This document shows, in pieces, positions 17,029-25,459 of a DNA stretch of 64,000 nt (position 1 is its first letter; each line of letters opens with the position of its first letter). The notes below the pieces were generated by a model. The model was not told where the DNA came from, searched no databases, and was given only the letters and a program-made list of their open reading frames with translations. Origin of the DNA: Campylobacteraceae bacterium (lineage in GTDB: Bacteria; Campylobacterota; Campylobacteria; Campylobacterales; Arcobacteraceae); NCBI GenBank assembly GCA_013215945.1, contig JABSOM010000005.1, positions 124,001-188,000 of the forward strand, given 5' to 3'. A program made the translations under genes and the position numbers.

Positions 17029-17667
17029 ATGCCAGAAAATAAGTTATCAAATAAAGCGTATATAATACTAGAAGAATTTTTAGTAACACTTAAATTAGAA
17101 CCAGGAAAGACCTATTCAGAGAAAGAGTTGATGTCTTTAACTGGAGTCTCTCGTACACCTTTACGAGAAGCTTTACTAAAATTATCTTATGAAAGTTTAA
17201 TAAATATAATTCCACGCCGTGGTATAGAAATATCAGATATTAATATGACAAACCAATTGGCTATTTTAGAAACCAGAAGAGTTTTAGACAGTTTATTAAT
17301 TTCACGAGCGACTAAATATGCTACTACTTTTGAAAAAGAACATATTCAGGAATTTAAAAACCATATGCAAGAAGCCGTTGATGCAAATGATGTGGAAGCA
17401 TTTTTACGTATTGACAAAGAAATGGATAATCTTATTTTTAAAACCGCAAGAAATGAATTTGCAAGTAAGGCTACAAGCCCATTACATGTGAGGTCTAGAC
17501 GCTTTTGGTATTATTTTAAAGGCATAGAAGATTTACAAAAATCGGCAAATACTCATATGAAATTAATTGATGCGATAATAGAAGGTAATGAAAAAGAAGC
17601 CTTACAAATTTCAGATCAGATCATAAATGGTTTGGTAGATGTTGTAAAAAAATATATTAATCTGTAA
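17029..17667 (+). CDS. GntR-family transcriptional regulator, FCD subfamily
   Basis: 212 residues. A winged helix-turn-helix (KELMSLTGVSRTPLREALLKL, then IPRRGIEIS) is followed by an all-helical FCD ligand domain (residues about 80-205) with ETRRVLDSLLI and a late HMKLIDAIIEGNEKEAL helix with His and acidic residues. Proteins of this kind sense organic acids or amino acids and act on palindromic sites. Being in the transcript of the dehydratase, it probably controls the hydroxyproline genes; the palindromes at 6327 and 15880 are candidate sites. Which one it binds is not known. Confidence 0.85.
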   Translation: MPENKLSNKAYIILEEFLVTLKLEPGKTYSEKELMSLTGVSRTPLREALLKLSYESLINIIPRRGIEISDINMTNQLAILETRRVLDSLLISRATKYATTFEKEHIQEFKNHMQEAVDANDVEAFLRIDKEMDNLIFKTARNEFASKATSPLHVRSRRFWYYFKGIEDLQKSANTHMKLIDAIIEGNEKEALQISDQIINGLVDVVKKYINL

Positions 17668-17773
17668 CAAAATATTGCCTTAATCACGAATACACTGTTT
17701 CTGCATATTCTGCTTTAATTGTTACTACTTTCAAATGAGTATTTTTTTGTAATAAGTTTTAATTAAGTTTAAA

Positions 17774-17818
17774 TGTGAAATAATTACTATATTAAAAGTA
17801 GTTTAAAAAGTACTACTT
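17774..17818 (+). promoter_or_regulatory. Promoter and AGTAGT/ACTACT operator of the RHH gene
   Basis: An extended -10, TGAAATAAT (17776-17784), is followed by AAGTAG, 11 bases including AGTAC, then CTACTT (17796-17818). The site combines AGTAGT and AGTACTACT and resembles the operators before the transporter and putA, at the same distance from the -10. It lies 19 bases before the RHH start codon, which fits autoregulation. Confidence 0.6.
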
Positions 17819-17837
17819 AAATTATCTTAGGATTAAA

Positions 17838-18065
17838 ATGGCAAAACTTAAAAACTCTAGAAATATTATTAAAAATGTTATTCAAAAACACGCAAGTGAA
17901 AATAAAAAAGAAATTTCACAAATAACTATTAAAATTGATAAGCGCTTGGATAAAGCCTTGATTATTTTGTCAAAAGAGCTAAACGTGTCTAAGAATAGGC
18001 TTATTGAAGATATTTTATTTGAGAGTGGAATTATTGACGAAGTGGATGAAAATTATGTTGACTAA
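17838..18065 (+). CDS. Ribbon-helix-helix DNA-binding protein (PutA-RHH-like regulator)
   Basis: 75 residues. After a basic N-terminal arm the protein reads ISQITIKIDKRLDKALIILS, then ELNVSKNRLIEDILFESG: a beta strand followed by two helices, the MetJ/Arc/CopG ribbon-helix-helix fold. RHH dimers bind short repeated sites, matching the AGTAGTAC repeats before this gene, the transporter and putA. The PutA encoded downstream lacks an N-terminal RHH domain, so this protein may fill that regulatory role. The ATG follows TTAGGATTAAA. It overlaps the next gene by 11 or more bases. Confidence 0.75.
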   Translation: MAKLKNSRNIIKNVIQKHASENKKEISQITIKIDKRLDKALIILSKELNVSKNRLIEDILFESGIIDEVDENYVD

Positions 18066-18726
18066 AAACAATATTTTTCCTGAAAAAAAGGATGTAGTAG
18101 ATGCTGTACTAAGAGGTATTCTTTGTTCTAAAGAAAATTACACTTCTTGGACTTGTGATGAACTCTACCTTTCAACTGCTCCTAATAATTTTTTAAGAGT
18201 GCATATTGCACAAGAAATTGCCAAATTAGAAGATAAACCAGAGATATTTATGGATGCAACGCTTGCAGATATCTTACGTTGTTCTTTAAGCTCACGTACT
18301 TCGTATAAAGCTTTTATGAAAGATAATAATTTGGCACAAGGAACATTTTGTTTAACTCTTGATGAACGATTTACACATCTTAGTGATAATGATTCTGTAT
18401 CGCGGGTTATAATGAGTATTCAAAATGGGGTTAGAAATGCTCAAGATGAATATAAAAATCAAATTAAAAGAATTTGTATTATGTTAGAGCGAGAAAAAAA
18501 AGAAGATTCAAGTTTGGATTACGGAATATTCGCTTTTTATCTAGATATCTCAAATCTTGCACGAAAAAAAACCCAAAAACGATTGGATGAAATTATTTCC
18601 AGTTTTGATGCTATTGTTTCTTCTCATAATGGACTTACCTCTACATTTAAAAGAGGAGATATTAATATAATTGAAGGTACTGGTGAATGGTGTATCGCTT
18701 GTTATCTAATAGAACCAACTTTCTAA
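18055..18726 (+). CDS. Unrecognised 223-residue partner of the RHH regulator
   Basis: I take ATG 18055 (MLTKNNIFPEKK); 18046 is an equal alternative, and a TTG-like start further up would run through the RHH gene. Either way the start lies inside the end of the RHH gene, so translation is coupled. The protein is soluble, without signal peptide or membrane segment. It has conserved-looking stretches CDELYLSTAPNNFLRVHIAQ, DIRCSLSSRTSYKAFM-like sequence, and FKRGDINIIEGTGEWCIACY near the C-terminus. I do not recognise a family. Its position between regulator and putA suggests a proline-related sensor or accessory factor; that is inference. Confidence 0.7.
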   Translation: MLTKNNIFPEKKDVVDAVLRGILCSKENYTSWTCDELYLSTAPNNFLRVHIAQEIAKLEDKPEIFMDATLADILRCSLSSRTSYKAFMKDNNLAQGTFCLTLDERFTHLSDNDSVSRVIMSIQNGVRNAQDEYKNQIKRICIMLEREKKEDSSLDYGIFAFYLDISNLARKKTQKRLDEIISSFDAIVSSHNGLTSTFKRGDINIIEGTGEWCIACYLIEPTF

Positions 18727-19000
18727 TAAATCTTTTTTCCGTATAATTTTAGGCTTTCATATTTTTTAATTTGAAGCTTCTAAAATTTTTCTACTATATC
18801 TATAAATACTTTTCCCATATATTTATCTAAGCCCAAAATATTCTTATTTGATTAAAACATGACTTTTATCTAAGCATTTCTAAGAAATTTTACTTTATTT
18901 CCACTGTCCAAGATACTTCCTTATTAACATATTTCTTTAACTAGAAAATATAGCTTAAAATTATCATTAAGGAATACTCTTATAAGCTTATTATAAGTAT
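18727..19000. other. AT-rich gap without a gene
   Basis: No coding frame with a ribosome site, no clear hairpin and no RNA gene were seen between the partner gene and the putA promoter. Close to the promoter CTTATAA and TTATAAG form a loose inverted repeat (about 18979-18997). Confidence 0.5.
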
Positions 19001-19043
19001 TACTGTGAGATAATTATTAAAAGGTAGTACTAAAAGTAGTACT
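18988..19043 (+). promoter_or_regulatory. putA promoter with GTAGTACT direct-repeat operator
   Basis: TATAAGTATTACTGTGAGATAAT-like sequence with the extended -10 TGAGATAAT at 19006-19014 is followed after nine bases by GTAGTACT, AAAA, GTAGTACT (19024-19043). Spacing and sequence are the same as before the transporter gene at 11626. The operator covers the expected transcription start. Binding by the RHH protein at 17838 is inferred. Confidence 0.68.
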
Positions 19044-19067
19044 GATAAATAACTAAGGAATAATAAT

Positions 19068-22000
19068 ATGGAAAAAAATATTGAGCTTATCAATTCGGCA
19101 ATAAAACTTGCAGCTAAATGGCAAAACAGAGCTACAGAACTTGTAAGTGATTTTGACAGAGTATTTTATATTAAAATGAATAAGATGTTAGAACAGCCAA
19201 AAGACAAGGCTTTGTTAATAGAGTTGATGGATCAATGTTTTAGAGCTGAATCTAATGCTAGAGTTGCTAATCAAATTTGTTTTTTGTTAAAAAAACATGG
19301 AATGGCACATTTTTTTACAACAAAAGATAAAACATTATTATATCTTTTCCAAAACATAGGGAAATACTTACCCAATATCTCTGTTCCTTTATTTGTGAAT
19401 CAAATAAGAGAAGATACTAAAACAGTTGTAATTAAAGGCGAGGAAAAATTTCTTTCTGCTCATTTACAAAAAAGAAAAAAAGAAGGTACAAGAGTTAATA
19501 TTAATCTTATTGGGGAAGTAGTTCTTGGAGAAGAAGAAGCGGGCGAGCGAATGGATAAGTATATTAAAGCTTTAAAAAACCCTGATGTAGATTATTTATC
19601 AATTAAAATTTCTACTATTTTTTCTCAAATTAATCCTTTAGATTTTGATAATACAGTAGATATATTGGTTGAAAAATTAACAAAAATTTATAGAGTGGCT
19701 AAAGAAAACACTTTTATTAATTTTAATGGAAAAAAAGAGTATAAATTTGTAAATCTTGATATGGAAGAGTACAGAGATTTAGCAATTACAGTGGCTGTAT
19801 TTAAAAAGACTCTTGAAAAAGAAGAATTCAAAGATTTGTATGCTGGAATTGTATTACAAGCTTATTTACCTGATTCTTACCTTTGGCAACAAGATTTATG
19901 TGACTGGGCAAGAAACAGAGTTCAAAATGGTGGTTCTGCTATTAAGTTCAGATTGGTTAAAGGTGCTAACATGGAAATGGAAGAAACCGAAGCCTCTCAA
20001 AAACATTGGGAAATGGTTACTTATATAGATAAAGCGGATACAGATTCAAATTACAAACGAATGGTAAATTATGCACTTGATAAAAACAATGCTCAATATA
20101 TGCATATAGGAACAGCTTCTCATAACTTATTTGAATTGGCTTATGCAACTGTATTAGCTGACGATAATAATACGGGGGAATTTCATAGCTTAGAAATGCT
20201 TGAGGGTATGAGTGAATCTGCACGACTTGCTATAAAAGAGATTTCAAAAGAAGTGATTTTATATGCACCTACTGCTTCTAAAGAACAGTTTACCAATGCT
20301 ATTGCTTATTTAGTTAGAAGATTGGATGAAAATACAGGACCTGATAACTTTATAAGATATTCTTTTGGTTTAACAGTGGATTCAAGTGATTGGAAAATGC
20401 AAGAAAAACTTTTTGTAGAAAGTTTTGAAGTAGAAAAAACATCTTTTGTAGGTAGTAAAAGAACACAAAACAGATTAGAAGAAAAATGGAATAAATTTTC
20501 AAATTCTTCTTATGATACAAATTCTTATCATGCTGAAGCAGATACGGATTTTATTTTAAGTAAAAATCATGAGTGGGCACAAAATATTGTTAAAAAATGG
20601 AAAAAATCTAACGCTAGTAAACATGAAATTGCTCCTGTTGTTGTTGGAGGAGAAGATTTAGTAGGTGATCGTAAAATTTATGAGGCTATTGACAAATCAC
20701 AATTTGAAGAAGGTGTTCTTGCTGGTAAATTTGCATTAGCAACAGAAGCTGATATTAAAAAAGCCGTTGACGTTGCAAGAGCAGATAAAGATGGGTGGAG
20801 AGATTTATCTCATGAACAAAGACATGAAGCTTTAAAAAAAGTGGCTATAAAAGTACGTGAGAGAAGAGATGATTTAATTGGGGTTGCAGCTGCTGAAGTT
20901 GGTAAAGTATTTACTGAAACTGATGTAGAAGTATCTGAAGCGATTGATTTTATTGAATTTTATACTCATGCTATAAGACATTTTGATGCTTATGAAAACT
21001 TAGAGTTAAAAGCAAAAGGAGTAGGTGTTGTTGTACCACCTTGGAATTTCCCTATTGCTATTCCTATGGGTGGGGTTGCTGCTTCATTAGCTGCTGGAAA
21101 TACGGTTATTATTAAACCTGCTTCTGTTGCTGCTTTATGTTCTTATGAGATGTGTAAGTGTTTTTGGGATGCTGGAATTTCTAAGAATGTATTACAATTT
21201 TTGCCTTGTCCAGGTGCACTTGCAGGAGAATTTTTAATTCCTAATAAAGATATTGATTTCTTGATTTTAACAGGGGGAGAAGATACGGCTGCTTCTATGT
21301 TAGAAACAAGAAACGATTTGTTTTTATCTGCTGAAACAGGTGGAAAAGATGCGACTATAGTTACTAATATGGCAGATCGAGAACAAGCGGTTAAAAATGT
21401 GTGTTTATCTGCTTTTAAAAACTCAGGGCAAAAATGTAGCGCAACTTCTCTTTTAGTATTAGAAGAAGAAGTTTATAATGATAAAAATTTTAGAAAAGCG
21501 CTAATAGATACTGCAAAATCACTAAATGTAGGATCAATTTGGGATTTTAAAAATGCAATTGGAACCTTGGCTAATAAAGTAAGTGGAAATTTAGAAAAAG
21601 CAATTTCTTCATTAGAAGGCGAAGAAGAATGGGCACTAGAGCCTAAATATGTAAATGATAATCCTTATATGTTAAGTCCAGGAATTAAATGGGGAGTAAG
21701 TGAAGGTAGTTTTATTCATATGAATGAATTATTCGGACCTGTACTAGCTGTTATAAAAGCGTCTGATTTAAAACATGCTGTAAAGATTGTAAATGCTACA
21801 GGTTATGGCTTAACATCTGGAATTGAGTCTTTAGATGAAAGAGAAGTATCGTACTGGAGAGAAAATTTAAAAGCGGGGAATCTTTATATTAATAGAGGAA
21901 CTACGGGTGCTATTGTTTTACGTCAGCCTTTTGGTGGAATGGGAAAATCTGCTATAGGAGCTGGGCGTAAGGCTGGTTTTTATAACTATATTACACAATT

Positions 22001-22640
22001 CGTTGATATTGCTGAAAAAACGCTTCCTAAGGCTAAAAAAGAATATAAAAGTGATTTGAGTTCTTTTCTAAAAAGATGTGCTTCAATATCTTCAAATAAA
22101 AGTGATTTTAATAAATTAGAAGCTGCTTATCAATCGTATGAAGAAAATTATGAAAATGAGTTTTCTCTTGAAAAAGATTATGCGAAAGTTAGAGGAGAAG
22201 ACAATCACTTTAGATACTTACCTTTAAATAAGGTTGTTATTAGAGTAAGTAAAGAAGACAGTATTTTTGAAATAGTATCTAGAATACTAGCTTCTAGAGT
22301 AGCTAAGGTAAGTTTTACAGTTTCAATGAGTGAGGATGCAAATATAAAAGTATTTTTAGAAAATTCTTTAGAACTTTTTTCAAGTTCTGATACTCTTGTT
22401 ATTGAAAATGAAGAATCATTCATTAAAACGATAAAACAATATGAAAGAGTTATTTACTCTAATATTAAAAAAGTATCTTCTGCTGTATTTAAAGAAAGTG
22501 TTAAAACCTTGGTTTTTATCATAAGACAAGAGCCTTTAATGGAGGGTAGATTAGAATTATTGAATTATTTTTCTGAACAAAGTATTTCTCATTCATATCA
22601 CAGATATGGGAATATTGGGGCAAGAGAAGCAAGTAAATAA
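19068..22640 (+). CDS. putA: Bifunctional proline dehydrogenase / L-glutamate gamma-semialdehyde dehydrogenase
   Basis: 1190 residues. The N-terminal half is the FAD-dependent proline dehydrogenase barrel (KISTIFSQINPLDFD, FRLVKGANMEMEE, HIGTASHNLFELAYA, and RYSFG). From about residue 530 comes the aldehyde dehydrogenase with VVPPWNFPIAIPMGG, Glu near 754 in SAETGGKDA, and catalytic Cys near 789 in SGQKCSATS. A C-terminal domain of about 200 residues follows. There is no N-terminal RHH domain, unlike E. coli PutA, so this PutA cannot repress its own gene by that route. It converts proline to glutamate and donates electrons to quinone at the membrane. The ATG follows CTAAGGAATAATA. Confidence 0.96.
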   Translation: MEKNIELINSAIKLAAKWQNRATELVSDFDRVFYIKMNKMLEQPKDKALLIELMDQCFRAESNARVANQICFLLKKHGMAHFFTTKDKTLLYLFQNIGKYLPNISVPLFVNQIREDTKTVVIKGEEKFLSAHLQKRKKEGTRVNINLIGEVVLGEEEAGERMDKYIKALKNPDVDYLSIKISTIFSQINPLDFDNTVDILVEKLTKIYRVAKENTFINFNGKKEYKFVNLDMEEYRDLAITVAVFKKTLEKEEFKDLYAGIVLQAYLPDSYLWQQDLCDWARNRVQNGGSAIKFRLVKGANMEMEETEASQKHWEMVTYIDKADTDSNYKRMVNYALDKNNAQYMHIGTASHNLFELAYATVLADDNNTGEFHSLEMLEGMSESARLAIKEISKEVILYAPTASKEQFTNAIAYLVRRLDENTGPDNFIRYSFGLTVDSSDWKMQEKLFVESFEVEKTSFVGSKRTQNRLEEKWNKFSNSSYDTNSYHAEADTDFILSKNHEWAQNIVKKWKKSNASKHEIAPVVVGGEDLVGDRKIYEAIDKSQFEEGVLAGKFALATEADIKKAVDVARADKDGWRDLSHEQRHEALKKVAIKVRERRDDLIGVAAAEVGKVFTETDVEVSEAIDFIEFYTHAIRHFDAYENLELKAKGVGVVVPPWNFPIAIPMGGVAASLAAGNTVIIKPASVAALCSYEMCKCFWDAGISKNVLQFLPCPGALAGEFLIPNKDIDFLILTGGEDTAASMLETRNDLFLSAETGGKDATIVTNMADREQAVKNVCLSAFKNSGQKCSATSLLVLEEEVYNDKNFRKALIDTAKSLNVGSIWDFKNAIGTLANKVSGNLEKAISSLEGEEEWALEPKYVNDNPYMLSPGIKWGVSEGSFIHMNELFGPVLAVIKASDLKHAVKIVNATGYGLTSGIESLDEREVSYWRENLKAGNLYINRGTTGAIVLRQPFGGMGKSAIGAGRKAGFYNYITQFVDIAEKTLPKAKKEYKSDLSSFLKRCASISSNKSDFNKLEAAYQSYEENYENEFSLEKDYAKVRGEDNHFRYLPLNKVVIRVSKEDSIFEIVSRILASRVAKVSFTVSMSEDANIKVFLENSLELFSSSDTLVIENEESFIKTIKQYERVIYSNIKKVSSAVFKESVKTLVFIIRQEPLMEGRLELLNYFSEQSISHSYHRYGNIGAREASK

Positions 22641-22654
22641 ACGTATACACAAAC

Positions 22655-22684
22655 AGTATGAAATAAGTTTACTTATTTCATACT
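22655..22684 (+). terminator. putA terminator hairpin
   Basis: AGTATGAAATAAGT, TT, ACTTATTTCATACT is a perfect 14-bp inverted repeat with a 2-base centre, followed by TCTTCTT. It lies 14 bases after the putA stop. Confidence 0.7.
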
Positions 22685-22730
22685 TCTTCTTAACTTTAAA
22701 ACTCTCACTTACTTTCTTAATTTATATTTT

Positions 22731-22919
22731 TTATACTGAATCTTTTAGTGCAATAATTTGTTCAAATAACATATTTCCAAAACCAAAAGGAAGCTCTTCA
22801 TTGTTTTTTTGAGCCATTTCAATTATTTGTAAAATTTGTTCATTATTCATATATTTAGCATGGGGTAAAATAGTTTCTATAACGGTATTTTTAAATGTTT
22901 CTATTTCTTCAATAGTCAT
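22731..22919 (-). CDS. Small hypothetical protein
   Basis: 62 residues from an ATG at 22919 with AAAAAGAAGATTTA upstream. The sequence is acidic and helical (TIEEIETFKNTVIETILPHA; QILQIIEMAQKNNEELPFGF) with no Cys and no membrane segment. It resembles small conserved Campylobacterota proteins of unknown role. It stands alone between convergent putA and the DUF1223 gene. Confidence 0.6.
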   Translation of the reverse strand: MTIEEIETFKNTVIETILPHAKYMNNEQILQIIEMAQKNNEELPFGFGNMLFEQIIALKDSV

Positions 22920-23020
22920 TAAATCTTCTTTTTATTAAATTTATAGAATTATAGTTATTTTTTACAAAATAAGAAATAAAAAACCTTCTCTTTTCCAATA
23001 TTTTAAGAAAACAGTCTAAA

Positions 23021-23737
23021 TTATAGATAAGAAGCACTTGCTTGTATTTGTTTTCCATTTTTATCTGAAATAAAAACTACTAAAACTTTATTTTTTCTTG
23101 TGTTTATTTTATATTTATACGTTTGTGTAAATCTTCCATTTATAATGTTTGATTTATGTGATTCAAGACTTTGAACAACAAAATCGTGTTCCAGATTTTT
23201 GTTTTTATTTTCGCCATTTTTTATATATATATTAAAGTCATTTTCTAATAAAGCGATATTAATAATCACGTTTTTATTTAAATTCTTATTTTTATGTGTG
23301 AAGTTTATATCTATTGTATTCTTTTCTAGATTTATACTTAGTACTCCTGCATAAGATGATTTTAAAGGGGGAAATACTTGACTTGTAAACCATTGTTTAT
23401 ATTCTTTTGCATCAATAATGAATTGTGGGGTATATACAGAATTCTTTTTCCATACATTTGATGAATAATATCTTTGTCTATTGTTAAATTTTTCTTTTGC
23501 AAATGTATCTTTCCATCCCAAAAAATCCCAATAGGTAATATGAAAAGCCATAGGAATGAAGGTTTTAAATAAATCTTCTTTATTTTTAAGACTTGATAAC
23601 CATTTATCAGCAGGAGGGCAGGATGAACAGCCTTGAGAGGTATATAATTCAATAAGTGTTACTTTGTTTTCACTGCTTTTAAATTCAAGAGAGAAAAGAA
23701 GAGAGCTTAATAAACTTAAGATAAACAGTATTTTCAT
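23021..23737 (-). CDS. DUF1223 family secreted thioredoxin-fold protein
   Basis: 238 residues with a signal peptide (MKILFILSLLSSLLFSLEFK). The DUF1223 core is clear: VTLIELYTSQGCSSCPPADKW carries a CxxC pair in a thioredoxin-like setting, followed by HITYWDFLGWKD and YTPQFIIDAKE. Periplasmic location is expected. The biochemical role of DUF1223 is not settled. The ATG follows AAAAGGATTTATC. Confidence 0.88.
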   Translation of the reverse strand: MKILFILSLLSSLLFSLEFKSSENKVTLIELYTSQGCSSCPPADKWLSSLKNKEDLFKTFIPMAFHITYWDFLGWKDTFAKEKFNNRQRYYSSNVWKKNSVYTPQFIIDAKEYKQWFTSQVFPPLKSSYAGVLSINLEKNTIDINFTHKNKNLNKNVIINIALLENDFNIYIKNGENKNKNLEHDFVVQSLESHKSNIINGRFTQTYKYKINTRKNKVLVVFISDKNGKQIQASASYL

Positions 23738-23832
23738 GATAAATCCTTTTACTATGATTTACAGTATAAAACCTTTTTGTGTAGTAAATATTTAGATATT
23801 TGGATATAATTGCAAAAAAATATTAGGACAGT

Positions 23833-24591
23833 TTGAAAGTGATAGAATTAAGTAAAAAAATAACTTCTCTTGTAGGTAAAACAAATGCCGAGTATGGGCT
23901 TATTAAAGAAGGAGATAAGATACTTGTTGGTTTTTCTGGTGGAAAAGACTCAACAACGCTTATTCATGCTTTAAATCATATAAAAAGAGTTGCTCCTTTT
24001 AATTTTGAGTTTAAAGCTATAACTATTACATATGGAATGGGAGAAGAAGTAGAATTCTTAACTAAACATTGTAATGAACATGGAATTGAACATGAAATCA
24101 TTGATACTAAAATATATGAATTAGCAGGGGATAAAATTAGAAAAAATTCTTCTTTTTGTTCTTTTTTCTCAAGAATGAGAAGAGGATATTTATATTCAGC
24201 TGCACTTGACCAAGGATATAATAAATTAGCGCTTGGACATCATTTAGATGATGCAATGGAGAGTTTTTTTATGAACTTTATGTACAGCGGAGCTTTACGA
24301 TCTATGCCTCCTAAATATACAGCTGAAAATGGCTTGGAAATAATACGGCCTTTGATTTTTTGTAGAGAAGGGCAATTACGTGCTTTTGCTTTAAAAAATG
24401 AAATATCTGTTATTGGAGATGAAGCCTGTCCTGCTATGAGATTTGATATTAAAATGCCTCATACAAGAGAAAAGACGAAAAAAATGTTAGCAAAACTTGA
24501 AGAAGAAAATCCTCAAATTTTTGTTTCTATGAAAGCAGCTTTTCAAAATGTACAAACATCAACCTTTTTTGATAAAGATATGTTGGTTTAG
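23833..24591 (+). CDS. TtcA-like ATP-dependent tRNA thiolation protein
   Basis: 252 residues of the PP-loop ATPase family. The P-loop reads GFSGGKDSTTLIHAL near residue 36, followed by LALGHHLDDAMESFFMNFMYSG and IRPLIFCREGQLRAFA. TtcA makes 2-thiocytidine in tRNA with an Fe-S cluster held by three Cys. Here FCSFFSRMRRG keeps the first Cys of the CxxC, but Phe replaces the second; the later Cys in DEACPAM is present. The start is a TTG with TTAGGACAGT upstream. A related PP-loop thiolase with a different cluster is an alternative. Confidence 0.75.
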   Translation: MKVIELSKKITSLVGKTNAEYGLIKEGDKILVGFSGGKDSTTLIHALNHIKRVAPFNFEFKAITITYGMGEEVEFLTKHCNEHGIEHEIIDTKIYELAGDKIRKNSSFCSFFSRMRRGYLYSAALDQGYNKLALGHHLDDAMESFFMNFMYSGALRSMPPKYTAENGLEIIRPLIFCREGQLRAFALKNEISVIGDEACPAMRFDIKMPHTREKTKKMLAKLEEENPQIFVSMKAAFQNVQTSTFFDKDMLV

Positions 24592-25052
24592 TGAAACTGC
24601 TTGTTTCTTCTTGCCTCTTAGGTGAGAAAGTACGATACGATGCCAAAGGAAATAAAATAGATTCAAAACTTTTTGAATCTATTCTAAATACGCACCAAAT
24701 TTTCTCTTTTTGTCCTGAAGTAGAAGGGGGATTACCCATTCCAAGGCCTGCTGCTGAGATTCATAATAAAAGGGTTCTTAGTTCTACCAATATTGATTTT
24801 ACAAAAGAATTTGAAGAAGGTGCTTTAAAAGCGCTTACTTTATGCATGAAAGAAAACATCATTTTTGCTTTATTAAAATCTAAATCCCCTTCTTGTGGCA
24901 ACAAACAGATTTATGATGGAAGTTTTTCTGGTAGATTAATTGATGGCATGGGCTTATGTGTTAAAAAACTACAAGCGCATAATATTATGGTGTTTAATGA
25001 AAATGAGCTTGAAGAATTATTAGAAGCTATAAATGATCTTGAACTAAAATAG
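24591..25052 (+). CDS. DUF523 family protein
   Basis: 153 residues with the DUF523 pattern: SSCLLGEKVRYD, FCPEVEGGLPIPRPAAEI, and LLKSKSPSCGNKQIYDGSF. Four conserved Cys suggest metal or Fe-S binding. The GTG start shares one base with the ttcA-like stop, so the two genes are coupled; the pairing hints at a link to sulfur or tRNA modification. The 3' end overlaps the convergent thioredoxin gene by 26 bases. Confidence 0.85.
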   Translation: MKLLVSSCLLGEKVRYDAKGNKIDSKLFESILNTHQIFSFCPEVEGGLPIPRPAAEIHNKRVLSSTNIDFTKEFEEGALKALTLCMKENIIFALLKSKSPSCGNKQIYDGSFSGRLIDGMGLCVKKLQAHNIMVFNENELEELLEAINDLELK

Positions 25053-25458
25053 AGAGTTTTGTTGGATCAATAAGTCCAGAAACTCTTTTAATTTCTTCTG
25101 CATTTTTAAATATAACTAAAGTGGGAATGGATTGAATCCCATATTTTTGTGCAATATTTTGTTCTTCTTGTGTATTGATTTTTATAAACAGTGCTTTTAA
25201 AACAAAAGATTTTGATGTTTCTTCAAAGATAGGAGAAAAAGACTTACATGGTCCACACCAGGGTGCCCAAAAATCGATAATAACTGGTATATCAGAATTC
25301 ATTAATATATGATCTAAATTGTATTCGTTTACATCCAGAATATTTTTTTCCAAAAGAGAATTTTTACATTCTCCACATAAGGCTTTTTTATAAGAATCTT
25401 TTTTGGGAATCTTATTTATTTTCAAGCATGTTGCACATACTACATTTATTTTTTGCAT
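25027..25458 (-). CDS. trxC: Thioredoxin 2 (TrxC-like)
   Basis: 143 residues. The N-terminal zinc ribbon has CATC and CGEC pairs (residues about 9-35), followed by a thioredoxin domain with active site DFWAPWCGPCKSF and the cis-Pro loop QSIPTLVIF. The zinc-ribbon form marks TrxC, a stress-linked cytoplasmic disulfide reductase. The start ATG is a single base from the stop of the next gene upstream, so it is likely in an operon with the two small flagellar-like genes. Confidence 0.9.
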   Translation of the reverse strand: MQKINVVCATCLKINKIPKKDSYKKALCGECKNSLLEKNILDVNEYNLDHILMNSDIPVIIDFWAPWCGPCKSFSPIFEETSKSFVLKALFIKINTQEEQNIAQKYGIQSIPTLVIFKNAEEIKRVSGLIDPTKLSILVQDHL

Positions 25459-25459
25459 T

